NCBI RefSeq assembly: GCF_036850765.1
Contig: NC_089492.1
Coordinates: forward strand, 103,621,022-103,685,021
DNA from: Saccopteryx bilineata
Taxonomy: Eukaryota; Chordata; Mammalia; Chiroptera; Emballonuridae
Direction: 5' to 3'
DNA length: 64,000 bases
In this document: one piece after another, positions 54,936 to 64,000 of the stretch
Layout of the letters: each line of letters begins with the position of its first letter
How positions within the stretch are numbered: position 1 is the stretch's first letter
Made by a program: the position numbers and the translations under genes
Notes under the pieces: generated by a model
Seen by the model: only the letters and a program-made list of their open reading frames with translations
Told to the model about the DNA's origin: nothing
Databases searched by the model: none

Positions 54936-55931
54936 ATGCCGATAAGAAAGAGGAAATCGAATATTATGGATACAAAAGAAAGAGAGGTAACACAAATAGA
55001 TGTGGAAAAATCTATGGAGAAAAGACTTAACATATTGGAAGCCTTGGAGCTAAATGACAGAGAATTTAAAATAGAAATCTTAAAAATACTCAGAGATATA
55101 CAAGAAAACACAGAAAGGCAATATAGGGAGATCAGAAAACAACTCAATGAACACAAAGAATATATTACCAAGGAAATTGAAACTATAAAAACAAATCAAA
55201 CAGAAATGAAAAACTCAATTCACGAGCTGAAAAACGAGGTAACAAGCTTAGCTAACAGAACAGCCCAGATTGAAGATAGGATTAGTGAAATAGAAGACAA
55301 ACAACTTGAGGCACAACAGAGAGAAGAAGAAAGAGACTCAAAAATAATAAAAAATGAGAAAGCCCTACAGGAATTGTCTGACTCCATCAGAAAGAATAAC
55401 ATAAGAATAATAGGTATATCAGAGGGAGAAGAGAAAGAAAATGGAATGGAGAATATACTCAAACAAATAATAGACGAGAACTTCCCAAGCCTGTGCAAGG
55501 AACTAAAGCCTCAAATTCAAGAAACAAACAGAACACCAAGTTTTCTTAACCCCAACAAACCCACTCCAAGGCACATCATAATAAAGATGACACAAACCAA
55601 TGACAAAGAAAAAATTCTCAAGGCAGCCAGGGAAAAGAAGAGTACAACATATAAAGGAAGGCCTATTAGATTATCATCAGATTTCTCAGCAGAAACTCTA
55701 CAAGCTAGAAGAGAGTGGACCCCAATATTTAAAGCCCTGAAAGAGAGGAACTTTCAGCCAAGAATACTATACCCATCAAAGCTATCCTTCAAGTATGAAG
55801 GAGATATAAAAACATTCACAAATACAGAAAAGATGAGAGAATTTATCAACAGAAAGCCCCCACTCCAGGAAATACTAAGGGGGGTTTTCCAACCAGATTC
55901 AAAGAACAAAAGAAAACAACACCACAAGTAA
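54936..55931 (+). CDS. L1 ORF1: L1 ORF1 protein (331 aa)
   Basis: RNA-binding chaperone that coats L1 RNA as a trimer. The open frame has 331 codons, close to the human 338. The N-terminal part is basic; residues about 35-145 are a long heptad-rich coiled coil (LNILEALELNDREFKIEIL, IHELKNEVTSLANRTAQIED). The RRM follows from about 150 (NNIRIIGISEGEE ... PRHIIIKM) and the C-terminal domain from about 245 (ARREWTPIFKALKERN, RILYPSKLSF). No frame break. Start: the ATG at 54936 gives the whole N-terminus; a nearby ATG 30 bp on (54966) is an option. The upstream 64-codon frame at 54836 overlaps in another frame and could act as a short uORF, but I do not call it a gene. Confidence 0.95.
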   Translation: MPIRKRKSNIMDTKEREVTQIDVEKSMEKRLNILEALELNDREFKIEILKILRDIQENTERQYREIRKQLNEHKEYITKEIETIKTNQTEMKNSIHELKNEVTSLANRTAQIEDRISEIEDKQLEAQQREEERDSKIIKNEKALQELSDSIRKNNIRIIGISEGEEKENGMENILKQIIDENFPSLCKELKPQIQETNRTPSFLNPNKPTPRHIIIKMTQTNDKEKILKAAREKKSTTYKGRPIRLSSDFSAETLQARREWTPIFKALKERNFQPRILYPSKLSFKYEGDIKTFTNTEKMREFINRKPPLQEILRGVFQPDSKNKRKQHHK

Positions 55932-56256
55932 CAGCTCCACCAAGAACACAATAAAACCAAACTTAAACTGTGACAACAAAGGAAAAAAAGGGGGGAGAGG
56001 ATGGAGATTAACAGTAGCAAAGGATGATGAAGTGCAGAAATACTTATAAGATAGGGTACTACAATGAATATGGTAGGTACCCTTTTCATTACTTAATGGT
56101 AACCACCCTTAAAAAAACCACCACAAAAACACTTGACTTAAAAAAGGTAGCAACAGAGGAAAGAAGTATGGAACACAAACAAACAAAAACAAATGATAGA
56201 AAAACAAAAGAGAAGAATCAAACTAGATACAAAACTAACAGAAAGCAATTTATAAA
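55932..56256 (+). other. L1 inter-ORF spacer, 325 bp
   Basis: Purine- and A-rich, with stops in all frames on the plus strand at intervals and no conserved protein. Much longer than the 63-bp spacer of human L1. Confidence 0.8.
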
Positions 56257-59200
56257 ATGGCAGTAGGGAACCCACAAGTGTCAATAATTACACTAAATGT
56301 AAATGGATTAAAATTACCAATAAAAAGACACAGAGTAGCAGAATGGATTAAAAAAGAAAATCCAACTATATGCTGCCTACAAGAAACACATCTAAGCAAC
56401 AAGGATAAAAACAAATTCAAAGTGAAAGGCTGGAAAACAATACTCCAAGCAAACAACACCCAAAAAAAAGCAGGCGTAGCAATACTCATATCTAATAATG
56501 CTGACTACAAGACAGAAAAAGTACTCAGAGACAAAAATGGTCATTTCATAATGATTAAGGGGAAGTTGAATCAAGAAGACATAACAATCCTTAATATATA
56601 TGCACCAAACCAAGGAGCACCAAAATATATAAGACAGCTACTTATTGACCTTAAAACAAAAACTAACAAAAATACAATCATACTTGGAGACCTCAATACA
56701 CCGCTGACGGCTCTAGATCGGTCATCCAAACAGAGAATCAATAAAGATATAGTGGCCTTAAACGAAATACTAGAACACCTGGATATGATAGACATCTACA
56801 GGACACTTCATCCCAAAGCGACAGAGTATACATTTTTCTCTAGTGTACATGGAACATTCTCAAGAATTGACCATATGTTGGGCCACAAAGACAATATCAG
56901 CAAATTTAGAAAAATTGAAATTGTACCAAGCATATTTTCTGATCATAAAGCCTTGAAACTAGAATTCAACTGCAAAAAAGAGGGGGAAAAACCCACAAAA
57001 ATGTGGAAACTAAACAACATACTTTTAAAAAATGAATGGGTCAAAGAAGAAATAAGCGCAGAGATCAAAAGATATATACAGACAAATGAAAATGAAAATA
57101 CGACATATCAGAATCTCTGGGATGCAGCAAAAGCAGTAATAAGAGGAAAGTTCATATCACTTCAGGCCTATATGAACAAACAAGAGAGAGCCGAAGTAAA
57201 CCACTTAACTTCACATCTTAAGGAACTAGAAAAAGAAGAACAAAGACAACCCAAAACCAGCCGAAGAAAGGAGATAACAAAAATCAGAGCAGAAATCAAT
57301 GAAATAGAGAACAGAAAAACTATAGAAAAAATCAATAAAACAAGGAGCTGGTTCTTTGAAAAGATCAACAAAATTGACAAACCCTTGGCAAGACTCACCA
57401 AGGAAAAAAGACACAGGACTCAAATAAATAAAATCCAAAATGAAAGAGGAGAGATCACCACAGACATCATAGATATACAAAGAATTATTGTAGAATACTA
57501 TGAAAAATTATATGCCACCAAATACAACAATCTAGAAGAAATGGATAAATTCCTAGAACAATACAACCTTCCTAGACTGAGTCATGAAGAAGCAGAAAGC
57601 CTAAACAGACCAATCAGCAGGGAGGAAATAGAAAAAACTATTAAAAATCTCCCCCAAAATAAAAGTCCAGGCCCAGACGGTTATACTAGTGAATTCTATC
57701 AAACATTCAAAGAAGACTTGGTTCCTATTCTACTCAAAGTCTTCCAAAAAATTGAAGAAGCAATACTTCCAAACACATTTTATGAGGCCAACATAACCCT
57801 CATACCAAAACCTGGCAAGGATGGCACAAAGAAAGAAAACTACAGACCAATATCTCTAATGAATACAGATGCTAAAATACTAAACAAAATACTGGCAAAC
57901 CGAATACAACAACATATTAAAAAAATAATACATCATGATCAAGTGGGATTCATCCCAGAATCTCAAGGATGGTTCAACATACGCAAAACGGTTAACGTAA
58001 TACACCATATCAACAAAACAAAGAACAAAAACCACATGATCTTATCAATAGATGCAGAAAAGGCTTTTGATAAAATACAACACAATTTTATGTTTAAGAC
58101 TCTCAACAAAATGGGTATAGAAGGAAAATATCTCAACATGATAAAGGCCATATATGATAAACCATCAGCCAACATCCTATTAAATGGCATAAAACTGAGG
58201 ACTTTCTACCTTAAATCAGGAACAAGACAGGGTTGTCCACTCTCTCCACTCTTATTCAACGTGGTGCTAGAAGTTCTGGCCAGAGCAATCAGACAAGACA
58301 AAGAAATAAAAGGCATCCATATCGGAAAAGAAGAAGTAAAGCTATCACTTTTTGCTGATGATATGATCCTATACATCGAAAACCCGAAGGACTCCACAAA
58401 AAGATTGTTAGAAACAATAAACCAATACAGTAAGGTCGCAGGATACAAAATTAACATACAAAAGTCCATAGCCTTTCTATATGCCAACAATGAAATATTA
58501 GAAAACGAACTCAAAAAAATAATCCCCTTCACGATTGCAACAAAAAAAATAAAATACCTAGGAATAAACATAACAAAGAACGTAAAGGACCTATATAATG
58601 AAAATTACAAAGCATTGTTAAGGGAAATCGAAAAAGATACAATGAGATGGAAAAATATTCCTTGTTCTTGGATAGGAAGAATAAATATAATCAAAATGGC
58701 CATATTACCCAAAGCAATATACAAATTTAATGCAATTCCCATCAAAATCCCTATGAGATTTTTTAAAGAAATGGAACAAAAAATCATCAGATTTATATGG
58801 AACTATAAAAAACCCCGAATAGCCAAAACAATCCTAAGGAAAAAGAATGAAGCTGGGGGCATTACAATACCTGACTTTAAACTATATTATAGGGCCACGA
58901 TAATCAAAACAGCATGGTATTGGCAGAAAAATAGACACTCAGACCAATGGAACAGAATAGAAAGCCCAGAAATAAAACCACATATATATGGTCAAATAAT
59001 CTTTGATAAAGGGGCCAACAACACACAATGGAGAAAAGAAAGCCTCTTCAACAAATGGTGTTGGGAAAACTGGAAAGCCACATGCAAAAGAATGAAACTC
59101 GACTACAGCCTGTCCCCGTGTACTAAAATTAATTCAAAATGGATCAAAGACCTAAATATAAGACCTGAAACAATAAAGTACATAGAAGAAGACATAGGTA

Positions 59201-60081
59201 CTAAAATCATGGACCTGGGTTTTAAAGAACATTTTATGAACTTGACTCCAATGGCAAGAGAAGTGAAGGCAAAGATAAATGAATGGGACTACATCAGAAT
59301 TAAAAGTTTTTGCTCAGCAAGAGAAACTGATATCAAAATAAACAGACAGCCAACTATATGGGAACTGATATTTTCAAACGACAGCTCAGATAAGGGCCTA
59401 ATATCCAAAATTTACAAAGAACTCATAAAACTCAACAACAAACAAACAAGCAATCCAATAAAAAAATGGGAAGAGGACATGAACAGACACTTCTCCCAGG
59501 AAGAGATACAAATGGCCAACAGATATATGAAAAGATGCTCAGCTTCATTAGTTATTAGAGAAATGCAAATCAAAACTACAATGAGATACCACCTCACCCC
59601 TGTTAGATTAGCTATTATCAACAAGACGGATAATAGCAAATGTTGGAGAGGCTGTGGAGAAAAAGGAACCCTCATTCACTGTTGGTGGGACTGTAAAGTA
59701 GTACAACCATTATGGAGGAAAGTATGGTGGTTCCTCAAAAAACTGAAAATAGAACTACCTTATGACCCAGCAATCCCTCTACTGGGTATATACCCCAAAA
59801 CCTCAGAAACATTGATACGTGAAGACACATGTAGCCCCATGTTCATTGCAGCACTGTTCACAGTGGCCAAGACATGGAAACAACCAAAAAGCCCTTCAAT
59901 AGAAGACTGGATAAAGAAGATGTGGCACATATACACTATGGAATACTACTCAGCCATAAGAAATGATGACATCAGATCATTTACAGCAAAATGGTGGGAT
60001 CTTGATAACATTATAAGGAGTGAAATAAGCAAATCAGAAAAAAACAAGAACTACATGATTCCATACATTGGTGGAACATAA
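56257..60081 (+). CDS. L1 ORF2: L1 ORF2 protein: endonuclease and reverse transcriptase (1274 aa)
   Basis: Nicks genomic DNA and copies RNA at the nick. Length 1274 aa against 1275 in human. The endonuclease (1-240) keeps the catalytic residues at the same numbers as human: Asn14, Glu43 (QETH), Asp145 and Asn147 (GDLNTPL), Thr192, Asp205 (RIDH), and Ser228-Asp229-His230. The reverse transcriptase (about 480-790) shows [27 protein letters not shown] and the active site FADD at 699-702. The C-terminal zinc-like motif CX3CX7HX4C is present (CWRGC ... HCWWDC). No stop or frameshift. Translation would need the unusual re-initiation typical of L1 ORF2, across a longer spacer than in human L1. Confidence 0.97.
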   Translation: MAVGNPQVSIITLNVNGLKLPIKRHRVAEWIKKENPTICCLQETHLSNKDKNKFKVKGWKTILQANNTQKKAGVAILISNNADYKTEKVLRDKNGHFIMIKGKLNQEDITILNIYAPNQGAPKYIRQLLIDLKTKTNKNTIILGDLNTPLTALDRSSKQRINKDIVALNEILEHLDMIDIYRTLHPKATEYTFFSSVHGTFSRIDHMLGHKDNISKFRKIEIVPSIFSDHKALKLEFNCKKEGEKPTKMWKLNNILLKNEWVKEEISAEIKRYIQTNENENTTYQNLWDAAKAVIRGKFISLQAYMNKQERAEVNHLTSHLKELEKEEQRQPKTSRRKEITKIRAEINEIENRKTIEKINKTRSWFFEKINKIDKPLARLTKEKRHRTQINKIQNERGEITTDIIDIQRIIVEYYEKLYATKYNNLEEMDKFLEQYNLPRLSHEEAESLNRPISREEIEKTIKNLPQNKSPGPDGYTSEFYQTFKEDLVPILLKVFQKIEEAILPNTFYEANITLIPKPGKDGTKKENYRPISLMNTDAKILNKILANRIQQHIKKIIHHDQVGFIPESQGWFNIRKTVNVIHHINKTKNKNHMILSIDAEKAFDKIQHNFMFKTLNKMGIEGKYLNMIKAIYDKPSANILLNGIKLRTFYLKSGTRQGCPLSPLLFNVVLEVLARAIRQDKEIKGIHIGKEEVKLSLFADDMILYIENPKDSTKRLLETINQYSKVAGYKINIQKSIAFLYANNEILENELKKIIPFTIATKKIKYLGINITKNVKDLYNENYKALLREIEKDTMRWKNIPCSWIGRINIIKMAILPKAIYKFNAIPIKIPMRFFKEMEQKIIRFIWNYKKPRIAKTILRKKNEAGGITIPDFKLYYRATIIKTAWYWQKNRHSDQWNRIESPEIKPHIYGQIIFDKGANNTQWRKESLFNKWCWENWKATCKRMKLDYSLSPCTKINSKWIKDLNIRPETIKYIEEDIGTKIMDLGFKEHFMNLTPMAREVKAKINEWDYIRIKSFCSARETDIKINRQPTIWELIFSNDSSDKGLISKIYKELIKLNNKQTSNPIKKWEEDMNRHFSQEEIQMANRYMKRCSASLVIREMQIKTTMRYHLTPVRLAIINKTDNSKCWRGCGEKGTLIHCWWDCKVVQPLWRKVWWFLKKLKIELPYDPAIPLLGIYPKTSETLIREDTCSPMFIAALFTVAKTWKQPKSPSIEDWIKKMWHIYTMEYYSAIRNDDIRSFTAKWWDLDNIIRSEISKSEKNKNYMIPYIGGT

Positions 60082-60359
60082 AAATGAGACTAAGAGACAT
60101 GGACAAGAGTGTGGTGGTTACCAAGGGTGGGGGGGGAGGGAGGACATGGGAGGGAGGGAGGGAGAGAGTTAGGGGGAGGGGGAGGGGCACAGAGAACTAG
60201 ATAGAGGGTGACGGAGGACAATCTGACTTTGGGCGAGGGGTTTGCAACATAATTTGATGACAAAATAACCTAGACATGTTTTCTTTGAATATATGTACCC
60301 TGATTTATTAATGTCATCCCATTACCATTAATAAAAATTTATTAAAAAAAAAAAAAAAA
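60082..60359 (+). other. L1 3' UTR with G-rich tract and A tail
   Basis: G-rich polypurine block at about 60125-60190 with many runs of three or more G. Poly(A) signal AATAAA at about 60330, then an A tail from 60344. Confidence 0.9.
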
Positions 60360-60414
60360 AAGAAATGCTGGCCAATTAGACCTAGCATCAATCCAAATAG
60401 ATCCCCTGATCTCC

Positions 60415-60588
60415 ACTAGAGAGAGGAGAGAGAGAGAGAGAAGAGGGTCGGGAGTGGGAAACATCAACTCGTAGTAGTTCAGTAGTTCCTTCTCACATGT
60501 GCCTTGACTGGGCAAGCCCAGGGTTTCAAACCAGTGACCTCAGCATTCCAGACGGACACTTTATACACTGCATCACCACAAGTCAGGC
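60415..60588 (-). repeat. SINE-C, degraded
   Basis: Antisense order 'tgccttgactgggcaagccc', 'gggtttcaaaccagtgacct', head end atcaccacaagtcaggc. Confidence 0.85.
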
Positions 60589-61426
60589 AAGCTGGGATGT
60601 TTAGAAGCTAATATATTGTTTTCTTGCCCTCTGTGCCAGGCACTTTGTTGATATAAGATCTCTGTGAAAATATTTTCCATTATTCTGGCTTTTCCAAATA
60701 AGAGTCTTTAGAATCACAAACTTTCTTCAGAAACTCTGACGTGAAGAATGGAATACCAAGGGCATTGCCGGAACAGAGCTTGCACGCAGCTGAGTGACCT
60801 GATGGAGCCGAGCTTTTTATTTCTTTGCAGACCCTTCTGCAACCTGTTCCCTTCCAGTCTGGTCCTGAAAGAAAGGTTTGTAAATACCTGTGACGAAGCT
60901 TGGGAAACATTTAAACATTTTATTCTATTACTGTTAGAATGATATTTGAAAAGCTAAATCTCTGTTATAATGATAGCATGCTTTTATCCAGTATTTAGGA
61001 TCCTTAAAGGCATCACCAGCCCAGCGTGAGAAAGCTGAGGCATGGAGATGTGTGTCCTGTGAAGGTCACACAGATGGTAGCTGGTACACTGAGAATTTGA
61101 ACCCGGTTCTGTACCTCTCCTGAGTCCCCTTAACTTTCACACAACCTCAGTATTTAGCAGTCAGGCCCTGCCTAGGTGGGCTGCTGAGGAGCCCCTCCTA
61201 CTCTTCAAAAAAAACCCTCTCTCCATCAAGATTTGCTTTACACTAAGCCTGGGGACTGGCAGCATCTTGTGTGAGTCTCCTCCCTGACCAGCTTCCACCT
61301 AGTAGCTGCTGAGAGCCTACCACTGCACCCTTCTCAGTCTTAAAATAAAAAATTTCTTTTGGTTATTTATTCACTGTAGAAAATCAGAAAATGCCTGAAA
61401 AACACAGGAGGAAGAAAGAAAGTACA
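60589..61426. other. Host sequence with MIR, no gene seen
   Basis: Antisense MIR at about 61010-61140 ('ggtcacacagatggtagctg', 'gaatttgaacccggttctg'). The 64-codon frame at 60748-60942 has no domain. Confidence 0.45.
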
Positions 61427-61635
61427 GCCTGACCAAACGGTGGGCCCTTGATAGAGCGTCAGCCTGGGACGCAGAGGACCCAGGTTCAAAACCCCAAGGT
61501 CGCTGGCTTGAGCACGGGTTCATCTGGCTTGAGCATGGGATCATAGACATGACCCCATGGTTGTGGGCTTGAAGCCCAAGATTGGCTGGTTGAGCAAGGG
61601 GTCACTGGCTCAGCGGGAGCCCCCAGTCAAACAGG
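61427..61635 (+). repeat. SINE-B head half, joined to an inverted SINE-B
   Basis: Sense head and middle up to 'gcccccagtcaaac'; the tail is missing. Confidence 0.85.
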
Positions 61636-61971
61636 CTGAGAGGGAGAGAGATGAGAAGTATCAATTCTTCGTTGCAGCACCTTAGCTATTCATTGATTGC
61701 TTTCTCATACTGGGGGGCTCCAGCCAAGCTAGTGACCCCTTGCTCGAGCCAGTGACCGTGGACTCAAGCTAGCAACCATGGGGTCATGTCAATGATCCCA
61801 CACTCAAGCCAGATGATCTCGTGCTCAAGCTGGTGAACCTGCGCTTAATGTGATGAGTTTGTACTCAAGGCAGGTAAGTCCACACTCAAGCCGGCAACCT
61901 TGGGTGTTTGAACCTGGGTCCTCAGCATTCCAGGCTGACACTCTATCCACTGTGCCACTGCCTGGTTAGGT
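61636..61971 (-). repeat. SINE-B, antisense, long variant
   Basis: From 'ctgagagggagagagatgag' to head end gcctggttagg; with the previous piece it forms an inverted repeat. Confidence 0.88.
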
Positions 61972-62596
61972 CTGAGATAACCTTTTAAAACAGCTTGACA
62001 TATCTCCTTCACATGCAGCACAAGTTTCAGAGGACTGTTGATCCCAGCCTCAACAACAGCTCCTGACTCACCAGTGTCGGTAGCGTCCACAGGCAGGTGC
62101 ACTAAAGGCCCACGAAACAGTGACCTAGCAGCCCGTACATTCTGAAAGTTTCTCCCTCTACTCTCATGAGTGAGAGCTTTCCCAAAGTAGACTCCAGTGT
62201 CCTGCCATCTTCTAGCCTCAATTGAAAGTTGGAATTTTAGAGCCAATTTTTGGAGAAATTTGGAGATTTGATACACAAAAAATGATACACTCTTTCCTTC
62301 CTGAACTTCTTATCCTGAGCATAATGCTGATCTGGTTGAAATCTGAGATTGGCTATTTTAGAAGCCAGGCACCCCACCCAGACTAATAGGGGGTATATAG
62401 TTACAGCCCTAGTAATTATCAAGGTCATAAATCACCCAACCCCTATTCCTCTAGACTGTCCAATAAATTTTAAATTTTCCAGTAGTCACATAAAGTAAAA
62501 GGAACAAGTGAAATTAATATTTTATTTAATGCAATTTACCCAAAATATTATTGTATCATCATGTAACAATATTAAAAATAGTATTCGTTTTCTTTT
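61972..62596. other. Host sequence, nothing recognised
   Basis: No feature that I can support; the 143-codon minus frame at 61845-62276 ends inside the SINE-B. Confidence 0.4.
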
Positions 62597-63027
62597 TTTT
62601 TTTAAAGGCATCTCTGAAAAGATAACATTTATTTATTTATTTATATTTTGCGACAGAGAGAGGGACAGATAGGAAGGGAGAGAGATGAGAAGCATCAAGT
62701 CCTCATTGCAGCACCTTAGTTGTTCATCAATTGCTTTCTCATATGTGCCTTGACCAGGGACTACAGCAGAGTGACCCTTTGCTCAAGCCAGTGACCTTGG
62801 AATCAAGCCAGCGACATTGAGCTTCAAGCCAGCAACCTTGGGCTTCAAGCCAGAGACCATGGAGTCATGTCTATTATCCCACCTTCAAGCCAGCAACCCT
62901 GCGCTCAAGCTGGTGAGTGTTGCTCAAACCAGATGAGCCTGCACGCAAGCTGGCAACCTCGGGTTTTCGAACCTGGGTCCTCATTCCAGTCCAATGCTCT
63001 ATCTGCTGCGCCACCATCTGGCCAGGC
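62597..63027 (-). repeat. SINE-B, long variant
   Basis: Antisense, with extra 'aagccagcgacc'-type units; tail (TTTA)n. Flanks TATTCGTTTTCTT and TATTTGTTTTCTT. Confidence 0.88.
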
Positions 63028-63645
63028 TTATTTGTTTTCTTGTGCTACGTCTTTGACATCTGATATATATTGTACCCTGACAGCACATCTCAGTTCAGAG
63101 CAGCCACTTTTCAAGTCTTCAATAGCCACAGGTGGCCAGTGGCTGCCATATTGAACAACATAATTCCACACCAATTTTAACTCCATTTGGGGACCTGCAG
63201 CAACCTCACCAACCATATCCCCATTCAGAAGTCATTTTCCAGCTAGTCTTGAATGCTCCAGAAGTGGTATGGATGGGAAAAAAGCTCTATAATAAATCTG
63301 ATAAATCCAATGACCAAAAGTAACTTCACAGGACGATCTAATCATAAATTCCTAACTGGGCAAGTCAATGGTAGGTAGTCATGCCTCAGGCCTATAACTC
63401 TCCTAGTATAAATTTATCTTTGCCTTAAGCAAGCCTGGTTCATTGTTGGATTGTTGTGGGGTTTTGTGTGTGTATGTGTATGCATCTAGGTTAACACACT
63501 GAAATGTCTCCTTTTCAGACCCCTCAGAAGAATATCTACCCTCAATAGAGCACATAATCTTGTTAACTATCCTGTAATCCAATACTGCCTTACTTTCTTC
63601 TACCTTCATGTAATCTTCCTTATATTTCTTCCTCAATTCTTTTAC
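63028..63645. other. Host sequence, nothing recognised
   Basis: A (GT)n-like patch lies at about 63460-63482. No gene seen. Confidence 0.4.
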
Positions 63646-64000
63646 TTTTTTTTTTCTTCTTTTTTTCTTTTCTGAAGCCGGAAACTGGGAGAGACAGTCA
63701 GACAGACTCCCACATGCGCCCAACCGGGATCCACCCGGCACGCCCACCAGGGGGTGACACTCTGCCCACCAGGAGGCGATGCTCTGCCCCTCGGGGCATC
63801 GCTCTGTCGCGACCAGAGCCACTCTAGCGCCTGGGGCAGAGGCCAAGGAGCCATCCCCAGCTCCCGGGCCATCTTCGCTCCAATGGAGCCTCGCTGCGGG
63901 AGGGGAAGAGAGAGACAGAGAGAAAGGAGAGGGGGAGGGGTGGAGAAGCATATGGGCACTTCTCCTGTGTGCCCTGGCCGGGAATCGACCCCAGGACTTC
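63646..64000 (-). repeat. SINE-A, cut by the right window edge
   Basis: Antisense from a T-rich start through the body to ccgggaatcgaccccaggac; the head lies beyond the window. Confidence 0.93.

Larger units (their letters stand above)
54445..60359 (+). mobile_element. Full-length L1 retrotransposon, both ORFs open
   Basis: About 5.9 kb: 5' region (491 bp before ORF1), ORF1, a 325-bp spacer, ORF2, 3' UTR with a G-rich tract, and a 17-base A tail. Long target duplication on both sides. The nick site read on the minus strand, CTTT/AC, is near the L1 endonuclease preference. This is a recent insertion by sequence and potentially able to move. Confidence 0.96.

Noticed and set aside
54836..55030. 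64-codon frame overlapping the L1 ORF1 start
   Set aside because: Different frame from ORF1 and no conserved content; at most a uORF.

Overview
The window is a stretch of mammalian nuclear DNA, almost certainly from a bat. I found no intact host protein-coding gene, tRNA/rRNA gene or CRISPR array. The bat call rests on dozens of tRNA-derived SINEs that look like the chiropteran VES group, plus many non-autonomous hAT transposons with 8-bp target duplications. It is probably not a pteropodid, because L1 is reported to be extinct in that family and this window carries a full-length L1 with both ORFs open. I cannot fix the family; a rhinolophoid or emballonurid bat would fit.

SINE labels used below. 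SINE-A: about 370 bp, head 'GCCCTGGCCGGTTGGCTCAG', long CG-rich body, ends in 'CTTCAGAAAAAT' plus an A-rich tail. SINE-B: about 330 bp, head 'CCTGACCAGGTGGTGGCGCA', ends in a TCTCTCC/TGTCTGTC-rich part. SINE-C: about 190 bp, head 'CCTGACCTGTGGTGGCGCAG', ends in CTCTCTC and an A-rich tail.

Layout. 1-4 kb: SINEs, a roughly 0.85-kb hAT element carrying a solo LTR and two SINEs, and a 324-bp hAT MITE inside a MIR. 4-12.8 kb: mostly old host sequence with MIR, L2 and one unique CpG island at about 7.8-8.2 kb, the best candidate for a host promoter. 12.8-17.6 kb: an old antisense L1 holding stacked SINEs and a nest in which a solo LTR is cut by a SINE-B, which is cut by a 5'-deleted ERV fragment. 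17.6-23.3 kb: old ERVL-type LTR, SINEs, a second copy of the large hAT element, and an L1 3' end. 23.4-24.6 kb (3' UTR to about 25.7 kb): a processed NIPSNAP1 pseudogene split by a solo LTR. 25.7-39 kb: host sequence with SINEs, L1, a hAT and a long purine microsatellite. 39-46.6 kb: two antisense LTRs of one ERV family, many SINEs and two hATs. 46.6-51.1 kb: a plus-strand provirus with two LTRs. Its gag is broken, but the end of gag is joined in frame to RNase H and integrase with no protease or reverse transcriptase between. 54.4-60.4 kb: a young L1 with a 14-15 bp target duplication, ORF1 (331 aa) and ORF2 (1274 aa), and about 245 bp of non-L1-like sequence at its 5' end. 60.4-64 kb: more SINEs in host sequence.

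The coding sequences present belong to mobile elements. The L1 proteins would act together as an RNP, and L1 machinery is the likely source of the SINE and pseudogene copies. I see no new gene system. The most notable items are the intact L1 with its apparent 5' transduction, the gag-RNaseH-integrase fusion ORF, and three places where two SINEs used the same target site in turn.
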